64,000 nucleotides of DNA from Clostridiales bacterium (GCA_015056485.1 SVGD01000008.1:1-64000); one strand, 5' to 3'. Counted from the stretch's first letter, positions 1 through 8,461 are shown. The notes: generated from the sequence alone by a model not told the origin. Numbers and translations: made by a program.

Positions 1-269
1 TAAATATTTTTACTAGAATATGATTTGATTTTTCTTTAGGATTTTTTTATTCTTTTTATTTTGAATATATTTCAAAATTTAATTATAACTTTTTTTGCAA
101 AAAATTTATAATTTACAATTTCTGAGAATTTAATTTCGTAAAAGATATTGTATATAACAATTATATCCCTGCTCCTCTATTCTACTAATAACTAATTAAT
201 ATATTTTCGACAAATTACGACAATGAGAAATAAAAATATATGTTAAAATTATTAAAAGGAGGCTTTCCT

Positions 270-698
270 ATGAATTATTGTGAAGAAAAATATAATGCAA
301 AAAGATATATAATATCTCTTAATGAATTAAATTTCTTTAAAGAATTACAAAAATTAATTGATGCAATGGATTTGAATCTACTTACACAAGTAAGTTTATA
401 TAGTTTAATTGAAACAAAATATAAAAAGTATAATTATGAAGAATTTAATAAAATAAAAAGTAAAAGCATTGATTTTGTTATTGCTGATAAAAAAAGTTGT
501 AGAGCAAGAGTTTGTATAGAATTAGATGATACAACGCATAATTCAGAAACTAGAAAAAAAAGAGATGATTTTTTAAATGAATTGTTTGAAAGCGTAAATA
601 TTAAATTACTACATATAGAAGTAAAAGAAAATTATGATGAGGATATTGAAATGATAAAACAGACAATTATTGAAGTTATGTCTGAAAGTGAATATTAG
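270..698 (+). CDS. DUF2726-like protein
   Basis: Product of 142 residues. I place the start at the ATG at 270 because AAAAGGAGG at 255-263 lies at ribosome-binding distance; an in-frame ATG at 240 has no such site. The middle and end of the protein (an IDFVIADK stretch, then VCIELDD followed by KKRDDFLNELFESVNIKLLHIE) resemble the DUF2726 fold, a small restriction-endonuclease-like alpha/beta domain with conserved Asp/Glu on successive strands. No DNA target or partner can be read from the sequence. It stands alone on the plus strand, against the direction of its neighbours, and ends just before a hairpin. A+T content matches the native genes, so it is probably resident. The family call is moderate; function is unknown. 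Confidence 0.6.
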   Translation: MNYCEEKYNAKRYIISLNELNFFKELQKLIDAMDLNLLTQVSLYSLIETKYKKYNYEEFNKIKSKSIDFVIADKKSCRARVCIELDDTTHNSETRKKRDDFLNELFESVNIKLLHIEVKENYDEDIEMIKQTIIEVMSESEY

Positions 699-710
699 AA
701 TAATTAATAC

Positions 711-739
711 AAGAAAAGTGGCTTTGCCACACTTTTCTT
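711..739 (+). terminator. Hairpin after the DUF2726 gene
   Basis: AAGAAAAGTG at 711-720 pairs with CACTTTTCTT at 730-739 around a short GC-containing loop, 13 bases after the stop codon. The T residues lie in the 3' arm, as expected of an intrinsic terminator. Confidence 0.5.
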
Positions 740-803
740 CTCGCCGATTTGAGCTTCCGAATGTAATGAGGAAGTCTCAACAGGCAATAGCGATTATAGC
801 ATT

Positions 804-840
804 TTATGTAAAAGGAAAGTAGAACTTTCCTATTACATAA
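804..840. repeat. Long two-part hairpin
   Basis: TTATGTAA (804-811) and GGAAAGT (814-820) pair with ACTTTCC (824-830) and TTACATAA (833-840), leaving a 3-base loop and small internal bulges. It lies between two convergent genes and may act as a bidirectional transcription stop together with the adjacent terminator. Confidence 0.5.
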
Positions 841-843
841 AAA

Positions 844-866
844 AGGACGAATTTTTTATTCGTCCT
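844..866 (-). terminator. Intrinsic terminator of the prohibitin-like gene
   Basis: AGGACGAAT (844-852) and ATTCGTCCT (858-866) form a perfect 9-bp stem. On the minus strand the stem is followed by a run of T, giving a classical intrinsic terminator 24 bases after the gene at 890-1843. Confidence 0.75.
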
Positions 867-889
867 CCTCTTCTCTATTTTTTATGTAA

Positions 890-1843
890 TTAGTTAACTC
901 CAAACATTGCTGAAACACCGTCGCTTAACATTGTACTTGGCATAGAACCATTCCATTTTTCTATATATTTTTCTTCATTTTCTAATTCTTTTAATCTTAA
1001 AGTATTTTCTGTTATTTGAGAATTTTGTAATTCCATAACTTTAGCATCTGCTTCTGCTACAGAGATTCTTTTTTGATTTTCAATTTGTTGTTTTTCTAAG
1101 TTCGCTTTAGCTGTTTCAACTTGTTGTTGTGCAACTGCTTTTTGTTCTATTGCCTGATTATATGCATCTGAGAAATTAATATCTGTTGTATTAAATCCAG
1201 TAACAGTAAATCCTCTACTTGAAATTTTGCTTATTAATGTAGCTTTTATTTGTTCACTTACTTCACTTCTCTTTGTAATTAATTCTTCAGCAGTATATTG
1301 AGCCATTGTTGCCTTAATACTTTCTAGCATAGCAGGTTGAATTATAACATCTTCGTAATTTAAACCAACTTCTTGATATAATGAATTTGCAGTATCTTTA
1401 TTTACATTATAGTTAACAGCTATTGTAACATTTACTGTTTGCATGTCTTTAGTACTACTTTCAGAAGTTATTTCTATTTTTTGAGTTTTGCAATTTATTA
1501 AAACTATTTTTTCAATAAATGGTACTTTTAAATTTATACCTTCTGTGATTACAGAATCTTGAACAGCTCCAAATCTTGTTTTAACACCAACAGAACCAGT
1601 TGGTACAGTTTTTATACTTGCAAATAAAACTATTAAAAGTAAAATTACTATTATTAAAACAATTATTAAATTTTTATATTTTTTCATTGAAAAATTCCCC
1701 CAATCTCTTTTTTCTTTTACTTCATGAACTCTACGAGCTTTTTTTGTTTTTTGTGGCTTCTTTGATAACATATTTTTTATACTTGGAACATTAGAAAGAA
1801 AAATAAGCAAAATTATAATTAGTAATATTACTAATTTTACCAT
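890..1843 (-). CDS. Prohibitin-family SPFH membrane protein, extended N-terminus
   Basis: Product of 317 residues with two membrane segments (about 2-18 and 57-77), then an SPFH/band-7 domain (about 80-260) and an Ala/Gln-rich coiled coil (about 230-290). SPFH proteins form oligomeric membrane scaffolds; the prohibitin type has one N-terminal anchor. Here about 50 residues precede the usual start. The first ATG (1841-1843) has AAAGGAG upstream, and the internal Met53 (1685-1687), where a normal prohibitin would begin, has its own GGGGGA site 8 bases ahead. Two products, or a fusion of a small membrane ORF to the prohibitin gene, are both possible. It lies downstream of rho with a GC-rich palindrome between them. 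Family is sure; cellular role is not. Confidence 0.85.
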   Translation of the reverse strand: MVKLVILLIIILLIFLSNVPSIKNMLSKKPQKTKKARRVHEVKEKRDWGNFSMKKYKNLIIVLIIVILLLIVLFASIKTVPTGSVGVKTRFGAVQDSVITEGINLKVPFIEKIVLINCKTQKIEITSESSTKDMQTVNVTIAVNYNVNKDTANSLYQEVGLNYEDVIIQPAMLESIKATMAQYTAEELITKRSEVSEQIKATLISKISSRGFTVTGFNTTDINFSDAYNQAIEQKAVAQQQVETAKANLEKQQIENQKRISVAEADAKVMELQNSQITENTLRLKELENEEKYIEKWNGSMPSTMLSDGVSAMFGVN

Positions 1844-1933
1844 CTTTAGTTACTCCTTTCTTATTTTATTTGACGATTTATGTCGCCTAACACTAAAATT
1901 ATAGCATTGTCATAAGTAAAAGTCAACAAGAAA

Positions 1934-1957
1934 CGGACGACCAATGGTCGCCCCTAC
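1934..1957 (-). repeat. GTAG-tagged REP-like palindrome (unit a)
   Basis: Minus-strand sequence GTAGGGGCGACC, a 3-base loop, GGTCGTCCG: an imperfect hairpin with one G.T pair and a 5' GTAG tag. It sits 10 bases after the rho stop codon. Confidence 0.85.
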
Positions 1958-1967
1958 GAATTAAATT

Positions 1968-3260
1968 TTATAATTTAAAAAACACCTTCATTTTTTGTAT
2001 AAATTCCTCATTATTTTTTGTGTTTATAATTTGGTCAATTAGTTGTTCTGTCATTTCTTGAATATTCATATTTGCCATTGATTTTCTTAAGTTAAACACT
2101 GTATCTAATTCTTCTTCAGATAATAGTAAATCTTCTCTACGAGTTCCAGATTTATTTATATCAATTGCAGGGAAAATTCTCTTTTCAGAAAGTTTTCTAT
2201 CTAAGTGAACTTCCATGTTTCCTGTTCCTTTAAATTCTTCAAATATAACGTCATCCATTCTACTTCCTGTTTCAACAAGTGCTGTAGCAAGTATTGTTAA
2301 ACTTCCTGCATCTTCAGTATTTCTTGCTGCACCAAAGAAACGTTTAGGCTTGTGTAGTGCTGTAGGGTCTAAACCACCTGAAAGTGTTCTTCCAGAGCTT
2401 GGTATTACTAAGTTATAAGCTCTTGCTAATCTTGTAATACTATCTAGTAATATTACAACATCTTTCTTTTGCTCAGTTAATCTTTTAGCTCTTTCTAATA
2501 CCATTTCAGCAACTTTTACATGATGTTCAGGTAATTCATCAAATGTTGAATATATAACATGTCCATTGATAGACCTTCTCATATCTGTAACTTCTTCTGG
2601 TCTTTCATCTATTAATAAAACTATAAGTTCTACCTCAGGATTGTTTGCAGTTATACTATTTGCTATTTTTTTCAAAATTGTAGTTTTACCTGCTTTAGGT
2701 GGAGCAACAATCATTCCTCTTTGTCCCTTACCTATTGGTGAAAGTAAATCCATAAGTCTCATTGTATATTCTGAATTATTAGTTTCTAATTTTAATCTTT
2801 TATTTGGATATATAGGAGTTAAATCATCAAAAGAACGTCTTTTCATAGCGTTTTCAGGATGTTGTCCATTCACTTCTCCTACATAAATTAGTGCTGGAAA
2901 TTTTTCTCCGTCTTTAGGAGTTCTTTTTATTCCTTTTAAAATATCACCAGTATTTAATCTGAAACGTTTTATTTGTACAGGAGATACATATACATCTTTA
3001 GGTGTAGGTAAGTAATTATCACCTCTTAGGAATCCATACCCATCAGGTAGAACCTCTAAAATACCCTCAACTATTTCATCTCCTTCACTTAATTTGTATC
3101 CTTCTTCAACATTAGATATAGTTTCAGAAGATTCTTGAATTGTTTCTAAATTTGAAAGTTCATTAATTAACTCTTCTTTTTTTAATTTTGAGATGTTTTT
3201 TAAATTTTTTTCTTTAGCTATTTCTTTAAGTTCTGTTAAAGATAATTCATTTAAATCCAT
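1968..3260 (-). CDS. rho: Transcription termination factor Rho
   Basis: Product of 430 residues, a hexameric RNA-dependent ATPase that ends transcripts. Order: Rho N-terminal helical domain (about 1-45), cold-shock-like RNA-binding domain (about 55-125, with DGYGFLRG), then the RecA-like ATPase with Walker A PPKAGKTT (about 185-192), Walker [10 protein letters not shown] and the arginine-finger region near [11 protein letters not shown]. Length is typical for the short Bacillota form without a charged insertion. The ATG follows a TAGGGGG site. It lies downstream of divIC and upstream of the prohibitin gene on the same strand. No frameshift and no in-frame CGG. Confidence 0.97.
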   Translation of the reverse strand: MDLNELSLTELKEIAKEKNLKNISKLKKEELINELSNLETIQESSETISNVEEGYKLSEGDEIVEGILEVLPDGYGFLRGDNYLPTPKDVYVSPVQIKRFRLNTGDILKGIKRTPKDGEKFPALIYVGEVNGQHPENAMKRRSFDDLTPIYPNKRLKLETNNSEYTMRLMDLLSPIGKGQRGMIVAPPKAGKTTILKKIANSITANNPEVELIVLLIDERPEEVTDMRRSINGHVIYSTFDELPEHHVKVAEMVLERAKRLTEQKKDVVILLDSITRLARAYNLVIPSSGRTLSGGLDPTALHKPKRFFGAARNTEDAGSLTILATALVETGSRMDDVIFEEFKGTGNMEVHLDRKLSEKRIFPAIDINKSGTRREDLLLSEEELDTVFNLRKSMANMNIQEMTEQLIDQIINTKNNEEFIQKMKVFFKL

Positions 3261-3336
3261 GAATTTTGCCCCCTATTTAATTTTATTATTTTAAATCATT
3301 TGGAAAATTTTAGAAATTTAAGAAATCAAAATATAA

Positions 3337-3356
3337 GGTAGGTAAAAACCTACCTA
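3337..3356 (-). terminator. Hairpin after divIC
   Basis: AGGTAGGT and ACCTACCT form a perfect 8-bp stem with an AAAA loop just after the divIC stop codon. The downstream T-run is weak, so transcription may partly continue into rho. Confidence 0.5.
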
Positions 3357-3359
3357 AAT

Positions 3360-3626
3360 TTATTTTTCAACATCGACATATACTGTTTCATTTGGCAAAT
3401 ACATGTCAAGTTTTTCTCTTGCCATTTTTTCAATATATTCTTTAGAATTTATATTTGTTTTTGTTTCTTCTAATTTTTTTTGATATTCACTTTGTTCTTC
3501 TATTTGTTCATGATAATATGCTTGAGTTGATTTGTATGAATTTAAAGTCTTTTGTTGATTTATAAAAATACATAATATATATATAAATATAGATACTATA
3601 ACAATTTTTTTTACTAATTTTTTCAT
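3360..3626 (-). CDS. divIC: FtsB/DivIC-type septum formation initiator
   Basis: Product of 88 residues with the DivIC plan: short basic N-terminus, one membrane helix (about 6-24), a coiled coil (about 25-60), then the extracellular motif SKEYIEKMAREKLDMYLPNE, which matches the family's conserved end of the coil. DivIC works with FtsL/DivIB in the divisome and helps activate septal peptidoglycan synthesis. It follows yabP-yabQ, the order seen around divIC in Bacillus and Clostridia, which supports the specific name. No catalytic residues are expected. Confidence 0.88.
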   Translation of the reverse strand: MKKLVKKIVIVSIFIYILCIFINQQKTLNSYKSTQAYYHEQIEEQSEYQKKLEETKTNINSKEYIEKMAREKLDMYLPNETVYVDVEK

Positions 3627-3689
3627 TTGTATTTTCTCTACTCCTTAAGTAATATAATATAATACATCTAATAATATTATTCAACAAAA

Positions 3690-4179
3690 TTATATTAAAT
3701 CCTTCTGAAAATCTTTATTTTTATCGTTTTTATTGAATTTTAATGATTTTAAATTGATTTTCGACAACATTCTTCTTATATTGACAAAAATAAAATATAT
3801 TGGTTTCTTTAAGCTCTTATTAAAAAAATTAAAAATAAATATTATAGGTTTGATAATTATTATATTTACTACTTTTTTTATAAATAGAATAATCTTAACA
3901 TTTAAAGAAATAAAAATTTTACTAAAAGTTATGATATATATAATAAATCCTATAAACATGCCTAAAAATAAGAAAAATCTAAGTTCTCCGATTATTAAAT
4001 TTAAAAGTAGTATATAATATTAGGGTACCTGTAATTAACCAAAATAAAATATCTTGCAAATATGTAATTATATCTTTAGTTTTAAAACTTCTCCTTAAAA
4101 TTCTAAAAATATCAAATAGAATTCCAATTATGAATCCTACTAAAATGAAAATAAAAAATATATAAACATCTGAATTCAT
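3690..4179 (-). CDS. yabQ: YabQ sporulation membrane protein, read through one CGG +1 shift
   Basis: The gene is split in frame. Residues 1-62 (ending KFNN) come from the first frame and the rest from the +1 frame. The break is at an in-frame CGG (bases 3988-3990): skipping the C gives GGA GAA, restoring N-G-E-L-R-F-F-L-F-L-G and then the second membrane half. The joined product has 162 residues with four hydrophobic segments, as expected for YabQ, an inner-membrane protein needed for spore cortex formation. Without the shift, translation ends three codons after the CGG. It lies between yabP and divIC, its conserved place. I read it as functional with a programmed shift rather than a pseudogene, because six other shifts in the window have the same form. 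Confidence 0.8.
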
Positions 4180-4193
4180 TTTTTTACACCTTA

Positions 4194-4493
4194 TTATTTA
4201 AAAATTTTACCAAGCAAAGATTCTTTGGTTTTATCATTCTTTTTATCTGAATATGCTAAATTATAGATTTCCCCTTCTACAATTACTTCAGAGGTATCAA
4301 TGCTTAATTTATTAATTCTTAAACCTTCACCTTTTACATTTAACAAGCCTAAATCAGTTTCTACAATAACTACTTGGTCGTCAAAACTTAAAACATCTAA
4401 TACTCCTGTAATTGTTAATTTTTCTCTATTCTCTAAAATTAAATTTTGAATAATATTTGAATTTATATTTTGCTTTCTCTCCTCAATTAACAT
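4194..4493 (-). CDS. yabP: Sporulation protein YabP
   Basis: Product of 99 residues matching the YabP/YqfC family: an N-terminal stretch ending LILENREKLTITGVLDVLSFDD, then short beta strands carrying LGLLNVKGEGLRINKLSID and VEGEIYNLAYSD. YabP is made in the mother cell and is required for cortex formation together with YabQ. The start has AAGGAGGAA at good spacing. The yabQ start lies 14 bases downstream, so the two are co-transcribed. No catalytic function is known for the family. Confidence 0.92.
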   Translation of the reverse strand: MLIEERKQNINSNIIQNLILENREKLTITGVLDVLSFDDQVVIVETDLGLLNVKGEGLRINKLSIDTSEVIVEGEIYNLAYSDKKNDKTKESLLGKIFK

Positions 4494-4569
4494 ATGAAAT
4501 TCCTCCTTAAAACTTATATATTAAATATATTCAGAGGTTGTCTATTTTAGAACTAAAAAGTTAATAAAA

Positions 4570-4607
4570 CAAAGAGGCTGGTTCTAATATAGAATCCCGC
4601 CTCTTTG
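4570..4607 (-). terminator. Terminator of orphan cassette 1
   Basis: CAAAGAGGC (4570-4578) pairs with GCCTCTTTG (4599-4607), with an inner GGTTCT/AGAATCC stem. On the minus strand it is followed by TTTTATT, and on the plus strand by AGTTTTT, so it may stop transcription both ways. Confidence 0.75.
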
Positions 4608-4636
4608 AGTTTTTACATAAGATTTGTTTTTTGTTA

Positions 4637-5023
4637 TTAAATTATTGAATTTACAAAACGGGACCAGGTCTCTGTCCCTCTTTGAAAGATTTTAGGGTTT
4701 AATGAAAGTGTTAACCAACCAACAAAAGGTGTTTTAATTCTTGTCTTGTAAAATGTTGTTATTGGTTTATTAGGAGCTTTAAGTGTAGCTTTAAAAAAAC
4801 CATTAGGATAAATTACAATTCGTAAAGTATGCAATTCACCTTTTACTCTTTCCGTGGAAATACATTCAATAGTATTATCGTCTTTTATTGTGCCCTTCCA
4901 TCCTTTAAGGGAAAAAGTTTTTGCTTCAATTGTTTGGTCAACAGGTGGATCATTTTTGCCAACATAATACTTGCCAAACATTCCATCAGCAACCGATACA
5001 TATAAATAGCCTTGCTGGAACAT
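4637..5023 (-). CDS. Orphan small protein, paralogue of the next gene (cassette 1)
   Basis: Product of 128 residues; family not recognised. It is predicted soluble and rich in beta strand, with no signal peptide or membrane helix. It aligns along its length with the upstream gene at 5055-5429: both carry F-S-x-x-G-W-K, then I-x-D-x-x-(I/L)-x-C, an E-x-x-x-G segment, and a T-L-K-x-P turn. The pair therefore looks like a tandem duplication. Its base composition is visibly richer in G+C than the native genes. It has an AAAGGA site before the ATG, and a strong terminator follows. Acquisition from outside is likely; function is unknown. Confidence 0.8.
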   Translation of the reverse strand: MFQQGYLYVSVADGMFGKYYVGKNDPPVDQTIEAKTFSLKGWKGTIKDDNTIECISTERVKGELHTLRIVIYPNGFFKATLKAPNKPITTFYKTRIKTPFVGWLTLSLNPKIFQRGTETWSRFVNSII

Positions 5024-5054
5024 GTTTTATCATCCTTTCAATTAAGTGGTTTTC

Positions 5055-5429
5055 TTAAGCTTCAATAAAAAATGCAATTCGATTATGAAGCTCGTTGTTT
5101 TTTGATAAACGCAATGTGCCGTTTGTGAGACTATTGGCTTTTATAAAAACATTCCCTTCTGCCAATACTTTTGTTCCTTTGCCAGGAATTTTCAAAGTCA
5201 GCTTTGAATCTCCGTTTGAGTCAATAACATATTCAATAGAATGCTTTCCATCGACTCGTTTTTCTTCACAGACACATTTAAGTGATTTGTCTGCAAGAAT
5301 TTCGCATTTCCAGCCAGTCTTAGAAAATTTTGTTGGCGAAACTTTAAATGGTTTGTCTGTTAAGACTTCTGTGCCGCTCTTGAATTTACCATCTTCGATG
5401 ACAATTCTAAGAACATCTTTTTTTGCCAT
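5055..5429 (-). CDS. Orphan small protein, first gene of cassette 1
   Basis: Product of 124 residues, unrecognised, and a paralogue of the gene downstream (4637-5023). Shared landmarks are a TKFSKTGWKCEI segment (aligned with FSLKGWKGTI in the partner), a Cys after LK, and LTLKIPGKGTK. No transport signal or membrane segment is visible, so it is probably cytosolic. It is transcribed from its own promoter at 5545-5573 through a leader of about 110 bases that contains a hairpin. Codon use (GAC, CGT, GGC) differs from the AT-rich neighbours. The cassette sits between aspartokinase and yabP. Function unknown. Confidence 0.8.
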   Translation of the reverse strand: MAKKDVLRIVIEDGKFKSGTEVLTDKPFKVSPTKFSKTGWKCEILADKSLKCVCEEKRVDGKHSIEYVIDSNGDSKLTLKIPGKGTKVLAEGNVFIKANSLTNGTLRLSKNNELHNRIAFFIEA

Positions 5430-5500
5430 TTTAATTCTGTCCTTTCTGTAATGTACTATTTGAGCACATGAAAATAGAATAACTAAAAAACAAACTTATG

Positions 5501-5520
5501 AGATAACTTTCAAGCTATCT
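5501..5520 (-). other. Leader hairpin in the cassette 1 transcript
   Basis: As minus-strand RNA, AGATAGCTT and AAGTTATCT pair over 9 bp including a G.U pair, with a 2-base spacer. On the DNA plus strand the same position is a mismatch, so RNA pairing is favoured on the transcribed strand. Confidence 0.4.
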
Positions 5521-5544
5521 TTTTTTCAATGTGCATGTGCAAGT

Positions 5545-5573
5545 ATAATATCATTTTATGTTAAATATGTCAA
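5545..5573 (-). promoter_or_regulatory. Promoter of cassette 1
   Basis: Minus strand: TTGACA (5568-5573), 17-bp spacer, TATTAT (5545-5550). The -35 box is consensus for the housekeeping sigma factor. Confidence 0.8.
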
Positions 5574-5613
5574 ATTATGGTTTTATAAACTATTTGTTTA
5601 AAACAAATAAAAT

Positions 5614-5638
5614 CGGACGGCTGATAGCCGCCCCTACA
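5614..5638 (-). repeat. GTAG-tagged REP-like palindrome (unit b)
   Basis: Minus strand: TGTAGGGGCGGCT, ATC loop, AGCCGTCCG. It lies only 3 bases after the aspartokinase stop codon and upstream of the cassette 1 promoter. Confidence 0.85.
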
Positions 5639-5641
5639 ATC

Positions 5642-6367
5642 CTATTTAATTATTGTCCCTTCCCCATTTTTAAATGTTGATTTTACAACAATTGGAACTT
5701 GATAATGTTTTGCAAATTCTACACTCTTATTATGCAATACCTTTGCTCCATTATTAGCCATATCAAGCATTTCATTATATGATAGCTGTTCATATTTTAT
5801 AGCATTTTTATTTTTATTAGGGTCATCAGAATAAACCCCATCAACATCAGTAAATATATATGCTTTTTCAGCTTTTAAAAATGCTGCTAACGCTACTGCA
5901 CTTGTATCAGAACCGCCTCTACCTAATGTAGTTATATCTCCATTTTCAGTAATTCCTTGAAATCCAGCAACAACAACTATTTTTTTTTCTTCAAAAGCTT
6001 CTCTAATTTTTCTTGTATTAATAGTAACGATTTTTGCATCTCCATAATTTTGGTTAGTATATATCGGTAATTGCCATCCCATAAATGATATGGCTTTATA
6101 ATTTAATTTATTTAAACACATAACTAATTTTGCTGCTGAAATTTGTTCTCCTACAGAAACTAGAACATCATGTTCTCTTAAACTAGGCTCATTTGTTATT
6201 TCACTTTCTTCATTAATTAGTCTATCAGTTGTTTTACCTTGAGCAGAAACAACTACTACAACATTATTTCCTTTATCATATTCCTCTGTAATATGTTTAC
6301 AAACTTTATATAAATTTTCAGTATTTGAAACAGAACTTCCTCCAAATTTTTGTACAACTATTCCCAT
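5642..6367 (-). CDS. Aspartate kinase, catalytic domain only
   Basis: Product of 241 residues. It has the amino-acid kinase fold with KFGGSSV at the N-terminus, TTLGRGGSDTSAVALA (about 148-163) and FTDVDGVYSDDP, all marks of aspartokinase, which phosphorylates aspartate for Lys/Thr/Met and diaminopimelate synthesis. Typical enzymes have about 400 residues with two ACT domains for feedback inhibition. Here the protein stops right after the kinase domain (GEGTIIK) and a repeat element follows within 3 bases, so the ACT region is absent. Either a separate ACT subunit exists elsewhere or the enzyme is not feedback-controlled. It lies downstream of prfB. Confidence 0.9.
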   Translation of the reverse strand: MGIVVQKFGGSSVSNTENLYKVCKHITEEYDKGNNVVVVVSAQGKTTDRLINEESEITNEPSLREHDVLVSVGEQISAAKLVMCLNKLNYKAISFMGWQLPIYTNQNYGDAKIVTINTRKIREAFEEKKIVVVAGFQGITENGDITTLGRGGSDTSAVALAAFLKAEKAYIFTDVDGVYSDDPNKNKNAIKYEQLSYNEMLDMANNGAKVLHNKSVEFAKHYQVPIVVKSTFKNGEGTIIK

Positions 6368-6472
6368 AAAATAGCACCTCTTTTTTTTATTTGTATTAAC
6401 AATATCTAATTTTAAATATAGTTAATTTGCGCCTTATTATATTATATAAACAATATATAAATATGTTTCCTC

Positions 6473-7580
6473 CTATTTTTTTACCATTTGTTTTAAATAT
6501 TCTTCTATAAATCCATTAATATCGCCATCCATGACACCTTCAACATTTCCAACTTCGTAATTAGTTCTATGGTCTTTTACCATTGTATACGGACAAAATA
6601 CATATGAACGAATTTGACTTCCCCAAGCTATATCATGTTGAACTCCTTTTAAATCCTCTATTTTTTCTTTTTGTTCTTTTTCTTTTAATTCTAATAATTT
6701 AGATTTCAACATTTTCATTGCAGTTTCTTTATTTTGAGTTTGAGACCTCTCTGACTGACAAGATACAACAATATTTGTTGGAATATGAGTTATTCTTATT
6801 GCAGAATCAGTTTTATTAATATGCTGTCCCCCTGCTCCAGATGCTCTAAATGTATCTATTCTTAAGTCATCTGAATTAATTTCAATTTCTATATCATCTG
6901 TAATTTCAGGTAAAACTTCTAATGATGCAAATGATGTATGTCTTCGACCACCGCTGTCAAAAGGTGATATTCTAACAAGTCTGTGAACACCTTTTTCACA
7001 TTTTAAATATCCATAAGCATTTTCACCACTAACTAAAGCTGTAACACTTTTTATACCAGCTTCATCACCTTCCAAGAAATCCAATTCTTTTACTGTGAAA
7101 CCATTGTTGCTCGCCCATCTTGTATACATTCTATACAACATTTGAGCCCAATCTTGTGACTCAGTTCCACCAGCCCCAGGATGAAGTGTTATAATAGCAT
7201 TATTTTTATCATATTTTCCAGAAAGTAGAGTTTCTAATTCTAGTTTTTCTATTTTATTTTGGATATCTGTAGAACTAGTTAATAGTTGTTTACCTAGCTC
7301 TTCATCATTATCTAATAATAATAATTCATTTAATTCCTTTAAATTAGTTAAATCTTCTAATAGTTTATTATAAGAAGCTAATTTATTTTGTAAACGTTTT
7401 AATTTAGTAATAATAGGTGTAGATTTTTCTGAATCATTCCAAAAATCAGGTTGATTAACTTGTTCTTCTAGTTCTTTTATTTCTTGTTCTAATTTAGAAA
7501 TGTCAAAGTGAATCACCTATTGTTATTATTTTCTTTTCTAATTCAATAAGTAAGCTTTTATTTTCTTCTAAATCTATCAT
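6473..7580 (-). CDS. prfB: Peptide chain release factor 2 with programmed UGA frameshift
   Basis: RF2 reads UAA and UGA stop codons. The gene starts at the ATG at 7578-7580 and reads 25 codons to an in-frame TGA (7503-7505) in the context CTT TGA C. A +1 shift gives GAC and continues as DISKLEQEIKELEEQ and on to the end. The site has the classical layout: an AGGTGAT Shine-Dalgarno-like sequence upstream, slippery CTT, then TGA C. The body carries the GGQ motif (ASGAGGQHINK) and the SPF stop-recognition motif (VRISPFDSGG). RF2 level is thus autoregulated. This is the normal +1 shift of the genome and differs from the CGG sites elsewhere. Joined length is 372 residues, usual for RF2. Confidence 0.95.
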
Positions 7581-7633
7581 AAATTTATATCACGCACCTT
7601 TCGTATTCATATGGAATAATTATATCATATATT

Positions 7634-7660
7634 TGTAGGGGCGACCATTGGTCGTCCGTG
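7634..7660 (+). repeat. GTAG-tagged REP-like palindrome (unit c)
   Basis: TGTAGGGGCGACC, ATT loop, GGTCGTCCG. It forms an outward-tagged inverted pair with unit d about 70 bases away; the inner ends CGTGCT and AGCACG are also complementary. Confidence 0.85.
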
Positions 7661-7733
7661 CTTTATAGGAATACCCTATAATAAAATTTAAATTTATTGT
7701 TATTAATTATAACATTCAGCAATTTCTTTGGAG

Positions 7734-7762
7734 CACGGGCGGACACAAGGCCCGCCCCTACA
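7734..7762 (-). repeat. GTAG-tagged REP-like palindrome (unit d)
   Basis: Minus strand: TGTAGGGGCGGGCC, TTG, TGTCCGCCCG. It ends 5 bases before the methyltransferase stop codon and is the right half of a BIME-like pair with unit c. Confidence 0.85.
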
Positions 7763-7767
7763 TTTAT

Positions 7768-8421
7768 TTATCTAGTATTTAATAAATGTATTTCATATAT
7801 TTTTTTCTCTATATTAAAAAATCTATCAAGACTTTTTTCTTGCATATAAGCAATTTCAAAATTATTAAAAAATAATTTAATATCTTTTTCATCAAAAAAT
7901 CTTTTTAATCTTCCGTCATCAGTTCTCCAAAGATGATGTTCTATTTCTTCTCCTTTACCGGCGCCAAAATTTATATCATTTATTGAATTTACTCGTATAA
8001 GCAAATGACCACTAGGTTTAAGAACTCTCTTAATTTCATTTATAATCTTAAATGTGTCATCATTTCTAAAATAATGTAAACACAAATCTGCAATAATAAT
8101 ATCTGAATAATTATCATCAAAAGGCAACCCTTCTAACATGTTAAAGCATAGAGCTTGATATATTTCAGGCAAGTTGTTTTTTATATTATTTATTGCATTT
8201 ATTGATTGATCACAAGAAATAACTTTTCTATTTTTTTGAATTAAATATAAAGCATTATTTCCTTTACCACAACCAAGGTCAATTATTGGAGATGATGTTT
8301 TATCTATTATATCATCAAATTTTTCTAACCAATCATCCATAGTTATTTCATCTCGTTTTATTGGTTCATATAGGTTATTCCAATAATTTAATGAATTTTC
8401 TATTTCAATATTATCTTTCAT
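7768..8421 (-). CDS. Class I SAM-dependent methyltransferase
   Basis: Product of 217 residues with a Rossmann methyltransferase fold: motif I IIDLGCGKGNNALYL (about 45-60), an acidic residue after strand 2 (ISCDQS), motif with IIIADLCLHYF (about 108-119) and LLIRVNS after the post-motif region. The Methyltransf_11/25 type fits. The DLCLHYF segment suggests a small-molecule or tellurite-resistance-like enzyme, but the substrate cannot be read. It lies between prfB and a 2-hydroxyacid dehydrogenase, with repeat elements at both borders, and appears to be transcribed alone. Confidence 0.85.
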   Translation of the reverse strand: MKDNIEIENSLNYWNNLYEPIKRDEITMDDWLEKFDDIIDKTSSPIIDLGCGKGNNALYLIQKNRKVISCDQSINAINNIKNNLPEIYQALCFNMLEGLPFDDNYSDIIIADLCLHYFRNDDTFKIINEIKRVLKPSGHLLIRVNSINDINFGAGKGEEIEHHLWRTDDGRLKRFFDEKDIKLFFNNFEIAYMQEKSLDRFFNIEKKIYEIHLLNTR

Positions 8422-8461
8422 TTTTTACCTCATACCTAATTTTGTAAATAATTATATCATA

